This document shows positions 1-6,441 of a stretch of DNA of 10,497 bases, in pieces. The stretch spans positions 1 to 10,497 of the forward strand of contig JAUHYJ010000071.1 in NCBI GenBank assembly GCA_030425785.1, read 5' to 3'. The position numbers were made by a program, and so were the translations under genes. Source of the stretch: Acidimicrobiia bacterium (lineage in GTDB: Bacteria; Actinomycetota; Acidimicrobiia; Acidimicrobiales; Ilumatobacteraceae). The notes under the pieces were generated by a model that was given only the letters and a program-made list of their open reading frames with translations, was not told the DNA's origin and ran no database searches. Numbering within the stretch: the first letter of the stretch is position 1; the number at the start of each line of letters is the position of its first letter.

Positions 1-638
1 CACCCGACGAGTGCGCGCACATCCTCGAGCTCGCCGACGGCCGGATGAAGCAGGCGCTCGTCAGCAAGCTCGGCGAGAACCGCGCCAGCGAGAACCGCAC
101 CGGATCGGTCGCCTGGGTGAAACACGACGAGACGGCGATCGTGCGCGGCCTGGTGCGACGCGTCGGCGACTTCGTCGGCATCCATCCGCTCCACGCCGAG
201 AACATCCAGGTCGTCCACTACGCCGAGACCCAGCAGTACAAGCCGCACTTCGACGCCTGGGACGTGAACACGCCGAAGGGCCAGGAGAAGACCGCGCGCG
301 GCGGCAACCGGGCGCTCACGGCCCTGATCTACCTCAACGAGGTCGACGGCGGTGGTGGCACCGGCTTCCCCAAGCTCGAGGTCGAGGTCGAACCGCAGCC
401 CGGCCGGATGGTGATCTTCCACAACCTCGATCTCGAGGCGGGGAACCGTCACCGCAATTCGCTCCACGGTGGGCTGCCCGTCACGGCGGGCGAGAAGTGG
501 GCGTGCAACCTCTGGTTCCGCGAGCGCCGCTACCAACAGGGGCCGGCAGCGCCATCGGCGCGCACGGGCGGCGGCGCGCCGCAGAACCGGGCCGCGCGAC
601 GCAAGGCGCAGCGCTCGAGCCGCAAGCGCAACCGCTGA
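1..638 (+). CDS. Prolyl 4-hydroxylase-like 2OG-Fe(II) oxygenase, 5' end cut off by window
   Basis: The reading frame is open from base 3 and the first Met (base 45) is internal, so the true start lies before the window. The visible 211 residues match the P4Hc double-stranded beta-helix family, which uses Fe(II), O2 and 2-oxoglutarate to hydroxylate proline or other side chains. Numbering from base 3, the HxD iron pair is H82/D84 in YKPHFDAW, the distal His is H155 in SLHGG, and K165 in GEKWACNLWFRE is the expected 2-oxoglutarate-binding lysine. An RTGSVAWV stretch and the Gly-rich GGGGTGFP turn are also typical. A basic Arg/Lys/Ser tail of about 30 residues follows the domain, possibly for nucleic-acid or surface contact. 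The substrate cannot be inferred. The stop lies only 4 bp from the stop of the convergent YihY-type gene, with no visible terminator. Confidence 0.9.
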   Translation, partial: PDECAHILELADGRMKQALVSKLGENRASENRTGSVAWVKHDETAIVRGLVRRVGDFVGIHPLHAENIQVVHYAETQQYKPHFDAWDVNTPKGQEKTARGGNRALTALIYLNEVDGGGGTGFPKLEVEVEPQPGRMVIFHNLDLEAGNRHRNSLHGGLPVTAGEKWACNLWFRERRYQQGPAAPSARTGGGAPQNRAARRKAQRSSRKRNR

Positions 639-642
639 GCCG

Positions 643-1638
643 TCAGTCGGTCGGCGTCGACGCGTCCCCCGGGTCGGTCGCCCCATCGCGAGCCGGTCGC
701 ATGCGGCGGTAGCGATGGCGCAGGGATGCCGCCATCACCCGGACCGACCGGGGTTCCTGGACGACGCCGGCACGTCGCGAGATGATCTCGTTCAACTCGG
801 CCCCGATGATCATCACGAGGCTGAGCACGTACATCAGCGTGAGTGCGAGCAGGATCGCACCCACCGTCGACTGCACCTGGTTCCGCCCGCCGGTCACCCG
901 GACGTACACCGCGAAGAGCTGGCTCGCGCCGATCCAGCCGATCGTCGTCAGGATCGCGCCCGGCAGGTCGAACCGCCATGGCGTGCGGTGGTTCGGGCCG
1001 ACGTGGTACAGCGTCGCGGCCCACAGCACCACGGCGGTCAGCACGACGAGCACCGTGAGGATCCTGGCTGCGACGCCGATCGGGAGCGAGGGCAGGAAGG
1101 CGAGCACGACCGCGGCGGTCGCGACGACGGCGATGGTGCCGAGCCCGAGGCCGATCGCCACCAGACGCGCGTGCCACCAGCGGCGACCGTCCTCGACGTC
1201 GTAGGCGTAGTCGAGCGCACGGATCAGCCCGGCGAAGGCGCGGCTCAGCGTGAACAGCGCCACGAGCGTCGCCACGGTGATGACGCCGCGGTTCGGCGCG
1301 CCGAACAGCTCGTCGACGGCGTTCTGCAGCGCCGTCGAGTTCACGAACTGGTCCTTGATGAAGTCGCTCACCCATCCACGCGCGTCGTCGGCGGTCGAGG
1401 AGCCGACGACCGAGTCGAGCGAGCTGAGCGCGCTGACGATGGCGAGCACCGCGGCGGGGATCGACAGGACGGTCCAGAACGTGATCGCCGCGGCGAGGTC
1501 GCCGGCCCCGTCGAGGCGGTACTCCTCGAGGACGTCCTTGATGAGCTGCCACAGCCACCGCAGCAGCGCCCGGGGACGCCACGGCGGGACGGGCGACTGG
1601 AGCTCGTCGCCGGCCCCGGTGTCTCGGCGGCCCGACAT
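643..1638 (-). CDS. YihY/BrkB-family inner-membrane protein
   Basis: This 331-aa polytopic membrane protein belongs to the YihY (formerly 'ribonuclease BN') / BrkB family, whose molecular function is not settled. About six hydrophobic segments are visible, near residues 48-71, 116-134, 156-184, 187-212, 227-247 and 259-284. The signature DLAAAITFWTVLSIPA in the first segment and the end of the last helix, MYVLSLVMIIGAELNEII, are characteristic. The tail is basic, then acidic and disordered-looking. I chose the ATG at 1638 because it overlaps the preceding stop as TGATG, and the longer upstream reading is low-complexity Pro/Arg that runs over two other genes. An AGGAGG lies 16 nt upstream (1655-1660), rather far, so translational coupling through the overlap is likely. 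It is the last gene of the minus-strand cluster. Confidence 0.88.
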   Translation of the reverse strand: MSGRRDTGAGDELQSPVPPWRPRALLRWLWQLIKDVLEEYRLDGAGDLAAAITFWTVLSIPAAVLAIVSALSSLDSVVGSSTADDARGWVSDFIKDQFVNSTALQNAVDELFGAPNRGVITVATLVALFTLSRAFAGLIRALDYAYDVEDGRRWWHARLVAIGLGLGTIAVVATAAVVLAFLPSLPIGVAARILTVLVVLTAVVLWAATLYHVGPNHRTPWRFDLPGAILTTIGWIGASQLFAVYVRVTGGRNQVQSTVGAILLALTLMYVLSLVMIIGAELNEIISRRAGVVQEPRSVRVMAASLRHRYRRMRPARDGATDPGDASTPTD

Positions 1639-1838
1639 CAGGCCGGCTGGTCGGCCTCCTGCAGATCCTGCAGGGCCGACATCGCCCACGCAGCCGAACC
1701 GACGACGCCGAGCAGGGACGGCAGGACGGCGCCGCTGCCTCGATTCCGTCCGAAGAGGGCCGACAGCAGCGCGATCGCGCTGCCGACGCCCGAGAGGCAG
1801 GCGGCGGCGAGGTTGAGGGTACGGCGGTCGAGGTCCAT
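1638..1838 (-). CDS. Small two-helix membrane protein, unknown function
   Basis: This is a 66-aa protein beginning MDLDRRTLNLAAA. It has two hydrophobic stretches (about residues 8-29 and 38-55) separated by a short basic loop (GRNRGSG), and a polar Gln/Glu/Asp tail. The pattern predicts a small hairpin membrane protein. I recognise no named family. The start is supported by GGAG eight nucleotides before the ATG, and by tight packing: the preceding gene stops 2 bp upstream and its own TGA overlaps the ATG of the YihY-type gene. That overlap suggests the two membrane proteins are translated together. It could be an accessory subunit of the YihY-type protein, but this is inference from arrangement only. 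Confidence 0.7.
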   Translation of the reverse strand: MDLDRRTLNLAAACLSGVGSAIALLSALFGRNRGSGAVLPSLLGVVGSAAWAMSALQDLQEADQPA

Positions 1839-1840
1839 GG

Positions 1841-2173
1841 TCAGGCTCCAGGTGCAGTGTCGGTAGCGGTCGGTTCGATGTGGGCGCGCACCTCGGTGGC
1901 ATCGTCGTTCGTCCACCCCTTCGAGGTGGCGTAGGCGATCATCTTGTCGTATCCGTCGACCCAGTCGTCGCCGGCCGCGTCGCGGCCGAGGTCGCGGCAG
2001 CGGGCGACGTCGAGCCAGACGTGCGAGCCGTCGGCCGCCTCGTCGGGGCGGCACCAGTCGGGCCACTGCACGGCGTCGAGCGTGACGGGCCTGACGAGTT
2101 CGGCGTGGAGCCGGTCGAGGCGATCGAGGTCGACGAGCTCGGCCGGCGCAGCGGGGGACAGGCGGACGATCAC
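1841..2173 (-). CDS. Hypothetical 110-aa soluble protein
   Basis: I do not recognise this gene. The frame encodes a soluble, acidic, Trp- and Asp-rich protein with no signal peptide or membrane helix. Its second half contains WPDWCRPDEAADGSHVWLDV, DDWVDGYDKMIAYATSKGW and a C-terminal DDATEVRAHIE segment, with the look of a compact alpha/beta fold. The start is uncertain: GTG at 2173 is the first start codon downstream of the monooxygenase stop, but no clear Shine-Dalgarno precedes it. The frame is open further upstream to 2512, but that part is Arg/Pro-rich shadow sequence inside the monooxygenase gene. It follows the monooxygenase by 20 bp and the next gene by 2 bp, so it probably belongs to the same transcript. 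Confidence 0.6.
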   Translation of the reverse strand: MIVRLSPAAPAELVDLDRLDRLHAELVRPVTLDAVQWPDWCRPDEAADGSHVWLDVARCRDLGRDAAGDDWVDGYDKMIAYATSKGWTNDDATEVRAHIEPTATDTAPGA

Positions 2174-2182
2174 CGGATCAGT

Positions 2183-2197
2183 CTGACCGCCGGTCAG
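2183..2197. repeat. Inverted repeat CTGACC-GCC-GGTCAG at the monooxygenase stop
   Basis: A perfect 6-bp inverted repeat with a 3-nt centre overlaps the stop codon of the flavin monooxygenase and lies about 10 bp before the GTG of the 110-aa gene. It could form a small hairpin between two co-transcribed genes or cover the downstream ribosome binding site. There is no T-run, so a Rho-independent terminator is not supported. Chance occurrence in GC-rich DNA is possible. Confidence 0.3.
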
Positions 2198-3663
2198 CGG
2201 TACACCAACGTGCCGTCGTCGAGATCCCACGAGGGCAGCACGTCCTTGTCGTCCCAGTAGTCCTGGCCGTGCAGCCACGGGGCGTGGTCGCCCTGGCGGG
2301 GGAGCAGGTGCAACCCGCGTCGGATGTAGCCCGGGTTGAAGTTCTCGGGGTCGATCCACGGTGCGAGGGTCATGTCGTGCTCGTCGTCGCGCAGGCGTGG
2401 GACGACGACGCTGGCGCCGATCTCGTCCATGTGGTCGAGCAGCCGGATCACGAACTGGGCGATCAGGTCGGCGCGTAACGTCCAGCTCGCACGGAAGTAG
2501 CCGAACACCCACGCCATGTTCGGGATGCCGGTGAACATCGTGCCGTGGTACGTGACCGTGTCGTGGAAGTCGAGTGGCTCGTCGTCGATGGTGAAGGCGA
2601 TGTCACCGAGCACGTTCAGGTCGAACCCGGTCGCGGTCACGATCAGGTCGGCGTCGAGGTGCTCGCCCGACTCGAGCAGGATGCCGGTCTCGTCGAACCG
2701 CTCGATCTGGTCGGTGACGACCGACGCCGTGCCCTCGTTGATGGCCTGGAACAGGTCGCCGTCGGGCACGAACGCGATGCGCTCGCGCCACGGGAGGTAG
2801 CTCGGGCTGAACGCGGTGTCGACCAGGTCCTGGTACTCGGGCTTGAGCTGCTCGCGCACGCCGGCGAGCAATTGCTCGCGAGCCGACGTCGGGTCGGCGA
2901 AGCAGAGCTTGGTGAACGTCGCCGAGTCGAAGATCATCCGCCGACGCACGATCTCGTGGACCCATTCCTCGGGGGTGTCGACCTCGCGGAGCAGGTCGGC
3001 GAGCTCGTTGGCGTTGCGACCGGCACGGAAGTACGTCGGTGACCGCTGCAGCATCGTGATGTGCTCGACGTCCCCGGCCATCGCCGGGATGAGGGTCGCG
3101 GCGGTGGCGCCGGATCCGATGACGACGACCCGCTTGCCCCGCCAGTCGAGGTCGTCGCTCCAGTCCATCGGGTGGACGATGGTGCCGCCGAAGTCGTCCA
3201 TGCCGGGCCAGGTCGGCTGGTAGCCCTTCGCGTGGCGGTAGTAGCCCTGGCACATCCAGAGGAAGCGGCACGTGTACTCGAACGGTGCGTCGGTCGCCGT
3301 GTCGACGCCTGCGACCGTCCACCGGCCGTCGTCGCTCGACCAGACCGCCGAGTCGATGCGGTGGCGGTAGCGGATGTGTTCGGCCAGATCGTGCTCGTCG
3401 ATGACCTCGCCCAGGTAGTCGAGGATCTCCTGTGCCGTCGCGATCGGCTTGCCGGTCCACGGCTTGAACCCGTAGCCGAAGGTGTGGAGGTCGCTGTCGG
3501 AGCGGATGCCCGGATACGTGTGCGTCCGCCAGGTGCCGCCGAAGTCGGCCTGCGACTCGAGCACGACGAACGAGGTGTCGGGGCGGGAGGTGGTCAGGTG
3601 GTACGCGGCGTCGATGCCGGAGATCCCGGCGCCGACCACCAGCACGTCGACGTGTTCGGCCAT
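2194..3663 (-). CDS. EthA-like flavin-containing (Baeyer-Villiger type) monooxygenase
   Basis: This 489-aa FAD- and NADPH-dependent monooxygenase inserts one oxygen atom into ketones or oxygenates S/N centres. Residues 11-16 (GAGISG) form the FAD-binding GxGxxG, followed by FGGTWRTHTYPGIRSDSDLH (41-60). The Baeyer-Villiger/FMO fingerprint FxGxxxHxxxW is intact at 158-168 (FGGTIVHPMDW). The NADPH-binding GSGATA is at 183-188 and the ATG motif at 344-346. From memory, Mycobacterium EthA also has about 489 residues and shares YPGIRSDSD, VVIGSGATA, MLQRSPTY, PNGDLF-like, IPNMA and ASWTL blocks, so I place it in the EthA branch. The physiological substrate is unknown. The ATG at 3663 matches the usual N-terminus of the family, though no strong Shine-Dalgarno is seen. 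It follows the 2OG oxygenase gene by 92 bp on the same strand, suggesting shared transcription. Confidence 0.92.
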   Translation of the reverse strand: MAEHVDVLVVGAGISGIDAAYHLTTSRPDTSFVVLESQADFGGTWRTHTYPGIRSDSDLHTFGYGFKPWTGKPIATAQEILDYLGEVIDEHDLAEHIRYRHRIDSAVWSSDDGRWTVAGVDTATDAPFEYTCRFLWMCQGYYRHAKGYQPTWPGMDDFGGTIVHPMDWSDDLDWRGKRVVVIGSGATAATLIPAMAGDVEHITMLQRSPTYFRAGRNANELADLLREVDTPEEWVHEIVRRRMIFDSATFTKLCFADPTSAREQLLAGVREQLKPEYQDLVDTAFSPSYLPWRERIAFVPDGDLFQAINEGTASVVTDQIERFDETGILLESGEHLDADLIVTATGFDLNVLGDIAFTIDDEPLDFHDTVTYHGTMFTGIPNMAWVFGYFRASWTLRADLIAQFVIRLLDHMDEIGASVVVPRLRDDEHDMTLAPWIDPENFNPGYIRRGLHLLPRQGDHAPWLHGQDYWDDKDVLPSWDLDDGTLVYR

Positions 3664-3690
3664 GGCGAGAGCTTCGCAGCCCAGAGGTCG

Positions 3691-3713
3691 GCCGACGGAA
3701 GCGAACGGTCGGC
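3691..3713. repeat. Inverted repeat GCCGAC ... GTCGGC in the dioxygenase-monooxygenase gap
   Basis: Six-bp arms at 3691-3696 and 3708-3713 are separated by 11 nt, in the leader of the monooxygenase gene (start 3663). It might be a small hairpin or a regulator half-site pair. Arms this short arise easily by chance in GC-rich DNA. Confidence 0.2.
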
Positions 3714-3725
3714 GGTGGCGATCAG

Positions 3726-3739
3726 GTGACCGGGGTCAC
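3726..3739. repeat. Palindrome GTGACC-GG-GGTCAC after the dioxygenase stop
   Basis: A perfect 6+6 bp palindrome with a 2-bp centre begins 16 bp downstream of the dioxygenase stop and lies 62 bp before the monooxygenase start. As RNA it would fold as a 5-bp stem with a 4-nt loop. As DNA it could be an operator. No T-run follows on the minus strand, so it is not a convincing intrinsic terminator. It shares a TGACC/GGTCA core with the repeat at 2183-2197, though with different spacing. Confidence 0.3.
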
Positions 3740-3755
3740 GCCGCGAACGTCCGGC

Positions 3756-4826
3756 TCACCACTTGCCAGGAAGGTCGCCGACCCGGTCGAACGTGGCGCC
3801 GAGGAGCACGCCGAGCTCGCGAGCCTCGCCGGGGGCGAGGTCGATGCCGGGCCGCCCGTGGGCGAATCGGTAGTTGCAGATGACGGCGACGTCGCCGGCG
3901 CGCCAGTCGATCGGGCTGCCGAATCGGTCGTAGACGTCGACGAAGGTGCGCAGGTCGGCGTCGGTGAAGTCGGAGTCGTCGCCGAACGTCATCCAGAGTG
4001 GCCGCTCGCGCGGAGGGAGGTGCGACACCAACGGCCACGTGTCGAACCACATGAAGTGGTCGGCGATGCTGCTGAACAGCACGTTGCGGTCGAGCTGCGG
4101 GAAGTACTCGAACGCCGAGACGTAGTAGCGCGTCTGCAGCAGGCGGTCGGGACCCCACGACGTCTGCAGGCCCTGGCGCTGCGCCTTGGCCTCGGCGACC
4201 GCCGGGTCGTCGGTGCCGAGCGACTGTTGCCAGTGGTTGTACACCCCGATCGGCTCGCGGCCCGCGAACGCCTCACGGTCGGTGAGGTTGCGGCGGTAGC
4301 AGACACCGAGCTCGACGAGCTTGCGGCCGAACTCGGTGGCGAGGATCGCCTCGGTCGCGCGCAGGTTGTCGGAGACGTACGTGGCGCCACGACCGGGTAG
4401 CGCCGCCTTGGCGAGGAACGCCACGCGGCTCGTGCTGCGGCCGACGTAGGCCATCTCGTGGTGGTAGTGCAGCGCGGCCGACAGCGGCGCGCCGATCTCG
4501 TAGACGTTGGGGGCGATCGCGCCGCGCGGGTTGGCGCCGGCCTCGTAGGTCATCTCGGCGTCGAGGACGAGCTTCGCGAGGCGGCGCATGTCGCCGTGAT
4601 CGGTCAGCCCGGTGTGGGTGACGTGGACGAGGCCGACCGCGTCGAACGTGGTCCGCATGCGTTCGGCGAGCGCGCCGTCAGGTCGATCGAGTTCGGCGGT
4701 CACGTCGTGGTGACGTCCGTCGACCTCGTACACGGCCCGGTCGAGCGCCGGAACCCCCGGCCACCAGTGGGGCTGGATGACCGTCGACGCACGGTTCTCG
4801 GGCTGAGTCGTCAGCACATCGGTCAC
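3756..4826 (-). CDS. TauD/TfdA-family 2OG-Fe(II) dioxygenase, HxE type
   Basis: This 356-aa enzyme is predicted to couple 2-oxoglutarate decarboxylation to hydroxylation or oxidative cleavage of a small molecule. The first iron-binding motif is H122-x-E124 in LHYHHEMAY. Glu replaces the usual Asp, as in clavaminate-synthase-like members of the superfamily. The distal His is H323 in NYRFAHGRPG, and R336 (13 residues later, EARELGV) is the probable 2-oxoglutarate-binding arginine. ENRASTVIQPHWWPG near the N-terminus and FDAVGLVHVTHTGL (61-74) are consistent with this family. The start is GTG at 4826, supported by AGGAG with a 6-nt spacer. A candidate promoter and palindrome lie just upstream. 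The monooxygenase gene follows on the same strand. The substrate is unknown and could be a natural product, amino acid or alkyl compound. Confidence 0.9.
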   Translation of the reverse strand: MTDVLTTQPENRASTVIQPHWWPGVPALDRAVYEVDGRHHDVTAELDRPDGALAERMRTTFDAVGLVHVTHTGLTDHGDMRRLAKLVLDAEMTYEAGANPRGAIAPNVYEIGAPLSAALHYHHEMAYVGRSTSRVAFLAKAALPGRGATYVSDNLRATEAILATEFGRKLVELGVCYRRNLTDREAFAGREPIGVYNHWQQSLGTDDPAVAEAKAQRQGLQTSWGPDRLLQTRYYVSAFEYFPQLDRNVLFSSIADHFMWFDTWPLVSHLPPRERPLWMTFGDDSDFTDADLRTFVDVYDRFGSPIDWRAGDVAVICNYRFAHGRPGIDLAPGEARELGVLLGATFDRVGDLPGKW

Positions 4827-4832
4827 GGCGGT

Positions 4833-4837
4833 CTCCT
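4833..4837 (-). promoter_or_regulatory. Ribosome binding site AGGAG of the dioxygenase gene
   Basis: AGGAG on the minus strand lies 6 nt before the GTG start at 4826. It is the clearest Shine-Dalgarno in the window and decides the choice of GTG as start. Confidence 0.7.
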
Positions 4838-4856
4838 GCTCTCGTACGTGCCGTCA

Positions 4857-4876
4857 CTCGATCGGTGCCGATCGAG
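4857..4876. repeat. Perfect 9+9 bp palindrome upstream of the dioxygenase: candidate operator
   Basis: The arms CTCGATCGG (4857-4865) and CCGATCGAG (4868-4876) are exact reverse complements around a TG centre. The element lies between the candidate -10 (4884-4889) and the ribosome binding site (4833-4837). A transcript starting about 7 nt below the -10 would begin right at its edge, the classic position for a repressor operator. It also lies 38 bp downstream of the LtrA stop on the same strand and could fold as an RNA hairpin, but no T-run follows, so an operator is the better reading. No regulator gene is next to it in this window. Confidence 0.5.
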
Positions 4877-4883
4877 CAGCGGC

Positions 4884-4913
4884 ACTCTAACGGGGCGGTT
4901 CCCGCTTTGTCGA
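4884..4913 (-). promoter_or_regulatory. Candidate sigma-70-type promoter for the dioxygenase cluster
   Basis: On the minus strand TCGACA (4908-4913, 5 of 6 matches to TTGACA) is followed after 18 nt by TAGAGT (4884-4889, 4 of 6 matches to TATAAT). The predicted start near 4877 abuts the palindrome and leaves a leader of about 50 nt before the GTG. It sits within the short 88-bp gap behind the LtrA stop. The call rests on pattern matching alone. Confidence 0.35.
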
Positions 4914-4914
4914 C

Positions 4915-6102
4915 CTAGTTGGTCACGTTTTGGGCGACCGGTTCACGGAACCGCTGTTCGACCCGCAGGTGCTCGACGACCAGCATCGCCAGGAGGACGA
5001 CGTCGACCAGGACGAGCAGCGACAACCCGGACAGCGATCCGCCGAGTGCCAGGGCGGTGGTGAGCACCACCACGGCGGCGAATCGCTCGAACGCGACCCG
5101 GCCGAAGGCGCGCGCCACGGCCGCGACGATGCCGAGTTGGTTCAGAGCCAGACCGGCCGCGAGCATCCAGCGGAACGCCGCCGGGAGCTCGTCGTCGGGG
5201 TGCAGCGTGATCTCCTCCAGCGCCGCGGCCGACAGGATGACACCGGCGACGATCGGCAAGAAGGCGTAGGTGTACACGTCGCGGGCGAAGCGGCCGCGTG
5301 CCATCGGTGTCTCGGCCTGCTCGTGGCGGTGCTCGAAGGCCCGGATCGGGCGGTCGAAGAACGACCACCAGAGCAACCCGGCGAACGTCCCGGCGGCGAC
5401 GAGTGCGACGATGGTCCGGGCGGGCAGGCTGCCCGACTCGTCGAGTGCGTCGACGACGGGGATCCCGAGGGCCACGATCACCTCGCCGAGCGCGACGATC
5501 AGGATGAGGCCGTGACGTTCGGCGAAGTGGCCGGGCCGCACGACCCACTCGCTCGACCCGGCCCGGACGGTCCCGATGACGATCACGACGATGGCCGCGA
5601 TCCACAGCACGATCCGCGGCGTGCGATCGAGGAAGCCACCGACGACCATCAGCGCGATCGCGATCCAGTTCGGGACCGAGTACCGGATGATCGACGCGCG
5701 GGCGTCCGGGAAGCCGGCGAGTCCCCAGATCATCATCACCAGCGCCATGGCCAGGATGACCGACAGCGAGATCGCGAACAGCGCCCCTGCGTTGCCGGTG
5801 CCCGACAGCGCGGACTCGACCCCGCCGGCCATCGGCACGCTGGCGACGGTCGCGACGAGGAACATCAACCGGACCGGCCGGCTGTTCCCGGCAACGGCGT
5901 TGGCCGACCACGTGAACTGCGTCCACGGCAACCAGATCATCGCCATGAGGAGCGCGAACTCGCCCACGCCCGTCCAGTCGGGGTGATGGACGAGGTGGTA
6001 GACGAGCCGCGAGAACGCGAACACGAAGACCAGATCGAAGAACAGCTCGACCGGGTCGGCCGTGAAGTCCTCTTCGTACGGTGGAACGTCGATTCCCTTC
6101 AT
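4915..6102 (-). CDS. LtrA-family (low temperature requirement protein A) membrane protein
   Basis: This 395-aa polytopic membrane protein belongs to the LtrA family, named after a Listeria locus needed for growth in the cold. Its biochemical function is unknown. Family blocks are visible: EDFTADPVELFFDLVFVFAF (residues 11-30) and GHFAERHGLILIVALGE (191-207), the latter close to the usual HxxERxGLxxIxxLGE. About ten hydrophobic helices run from residue 20 to 378, and the C-terminus ends in a short polar tail. I chose the ATG at 6102 because AAAGGG precedes it with a 5-nt spacer and the family begins near this point. A farther ATG at 6162 would add 20 non-conserved residues and overlap the divergent DUF503 start. 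The length fits the family (about 380-400). The 54 bp between the divergent starts must hold any promoters, but I see no convincing boxes there. Confidence 0.88.
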   Translation of the reverse strand: MKGIDVPPYEEDFTADPVELFFDLVFVFAFSRLVYHLVHHPDWTGVGEFALLMAMIWLPWTQFTWSANAVAGNSRPVRLMFLVATVASVPMAGGVESALSGTGNAGALFAISLSVILAMALVMMIWGLAGFPDARASIIRYSVPNWIAIALMVVGGFLDRTPRIVLWIAAIVVIVIGTVRAGSSEWVVRPGHFAERHGLILIVALGEVIVALGIPVVDALDESGSLPARTIVALVAAGTFAGLLWWSFFDRPIRAFEHRHEQAETPMARGRFARDVYTYAFLPIVAGVILSAAALEEITLHPDDELPAAFRWMLAAGLALNQLGIVAAVARAFGRVAFERFAAVVVLTTALALGGSLSGLSLLVLVDVVLLAMLVVEHLRVEQRFREPVAQNVTN

Positions 6103-6156
6103 CCCCGCCCTTTCGCGCTGTTCGGCAGTCGGCTGCCCGACGGTACCGTGCGACGG

Positions 6157-6441
6157 ATGCACGCCGTGGCGTTCGAGGTCGAGATCCGGATTCCGGCGGC
6201 CCAGTCGCTGAAGGACCGCCGTCAGGTGGTGCGGTCGGTGGTCGACGGCGCACGCCGGCGGTTCGGGGTGTCGGCCGCCGAGGTCGGCGGCCAGGACACC
6301 TGGCAGCGCGCCACCCTCGGGTTCGCGATCGCGGCGAGCGAGGCCCGACTCGCCGAGGAGACCCTCGACGCCGTCGACCGGTTCCTGTGGTCACGACCCG
6401 ACATCGAGGTGCTCGACGGCCGGACGCACTGGCTGGTGTGA
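6157..6441 (+). CDS. DUF503 (YlxP-like) small protein
   Basis: This 94-aa protein of the DUF503 family begins MHAVAFEVEIRIPAAQSLKD. Family hallmarks are the N-terminal beta strand ending at SLKDRRQVVRSVVDGARRRF (residues 20-39), the VSAAEVGGQDTWQRATLGFA block (about 41-60), and a C-terminal acidic helix with DIEVLDG. Members are often found beside ribosome-maturation genes such as rbfA and infB, and a ribosome- or RNA-related role is suspected but not proven. No such neighbours are present here. The ATG at 6157 is preferred. An in-frame GTG lies 9 nt upstream, and the Shine-Dalgarno is weak for either. It is divergent from the LtrA gene and converges on the selenoprotein candidate with a 12-bp gap. 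Confidence 0.85.
   Translation: MHAVAFEVEIRIPAAQSLKDRRQVVRSVVDGARRRFGVSAAEVGGQDTWQRATLGFAIAASEARLAEETLDAVDRFLWSRPDIEVLDGRTHWLV

Noticed and set aside
469..1866. Plus-strand open frame opposite the YihY-type and 66-aa genes
   Set aside because: Arg/Asp/Glu-rich antisense composition without any fold signal. The minus strand carries clear membrane helices.
1639..1902. N-terminal extension of the YihY-type protein to 419 aa
   Set aside because: The extra 88 residues are Pro/Arg-rich and overlap both the 66-aa and the 110-aa genes. The family start and the TGATG junction favour 1638.
2174..2512. N-terminal extension of the 110-aa protein into the monooxygenase gene
   Set aside because: The extension is an Arg/Pro/His-rich shadow of the conserved monooxygenase C-terminus.
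4930..6156. Plus-strand open frame opposite LtrA that runs into the DUF503 gene
   Set aside because: The part before 6157 is Asp/Arg/Gln/His-rich shadow sequence. Only the final 94 codons are the true DUF503 protein.
6103..6156. Possible promoters in the LtrA/DUF503 divergent gap
   Set aside because: A promoter must exist nearby, but no -35/-10 pair of acceptable spacing stands out, so I do not assign one.
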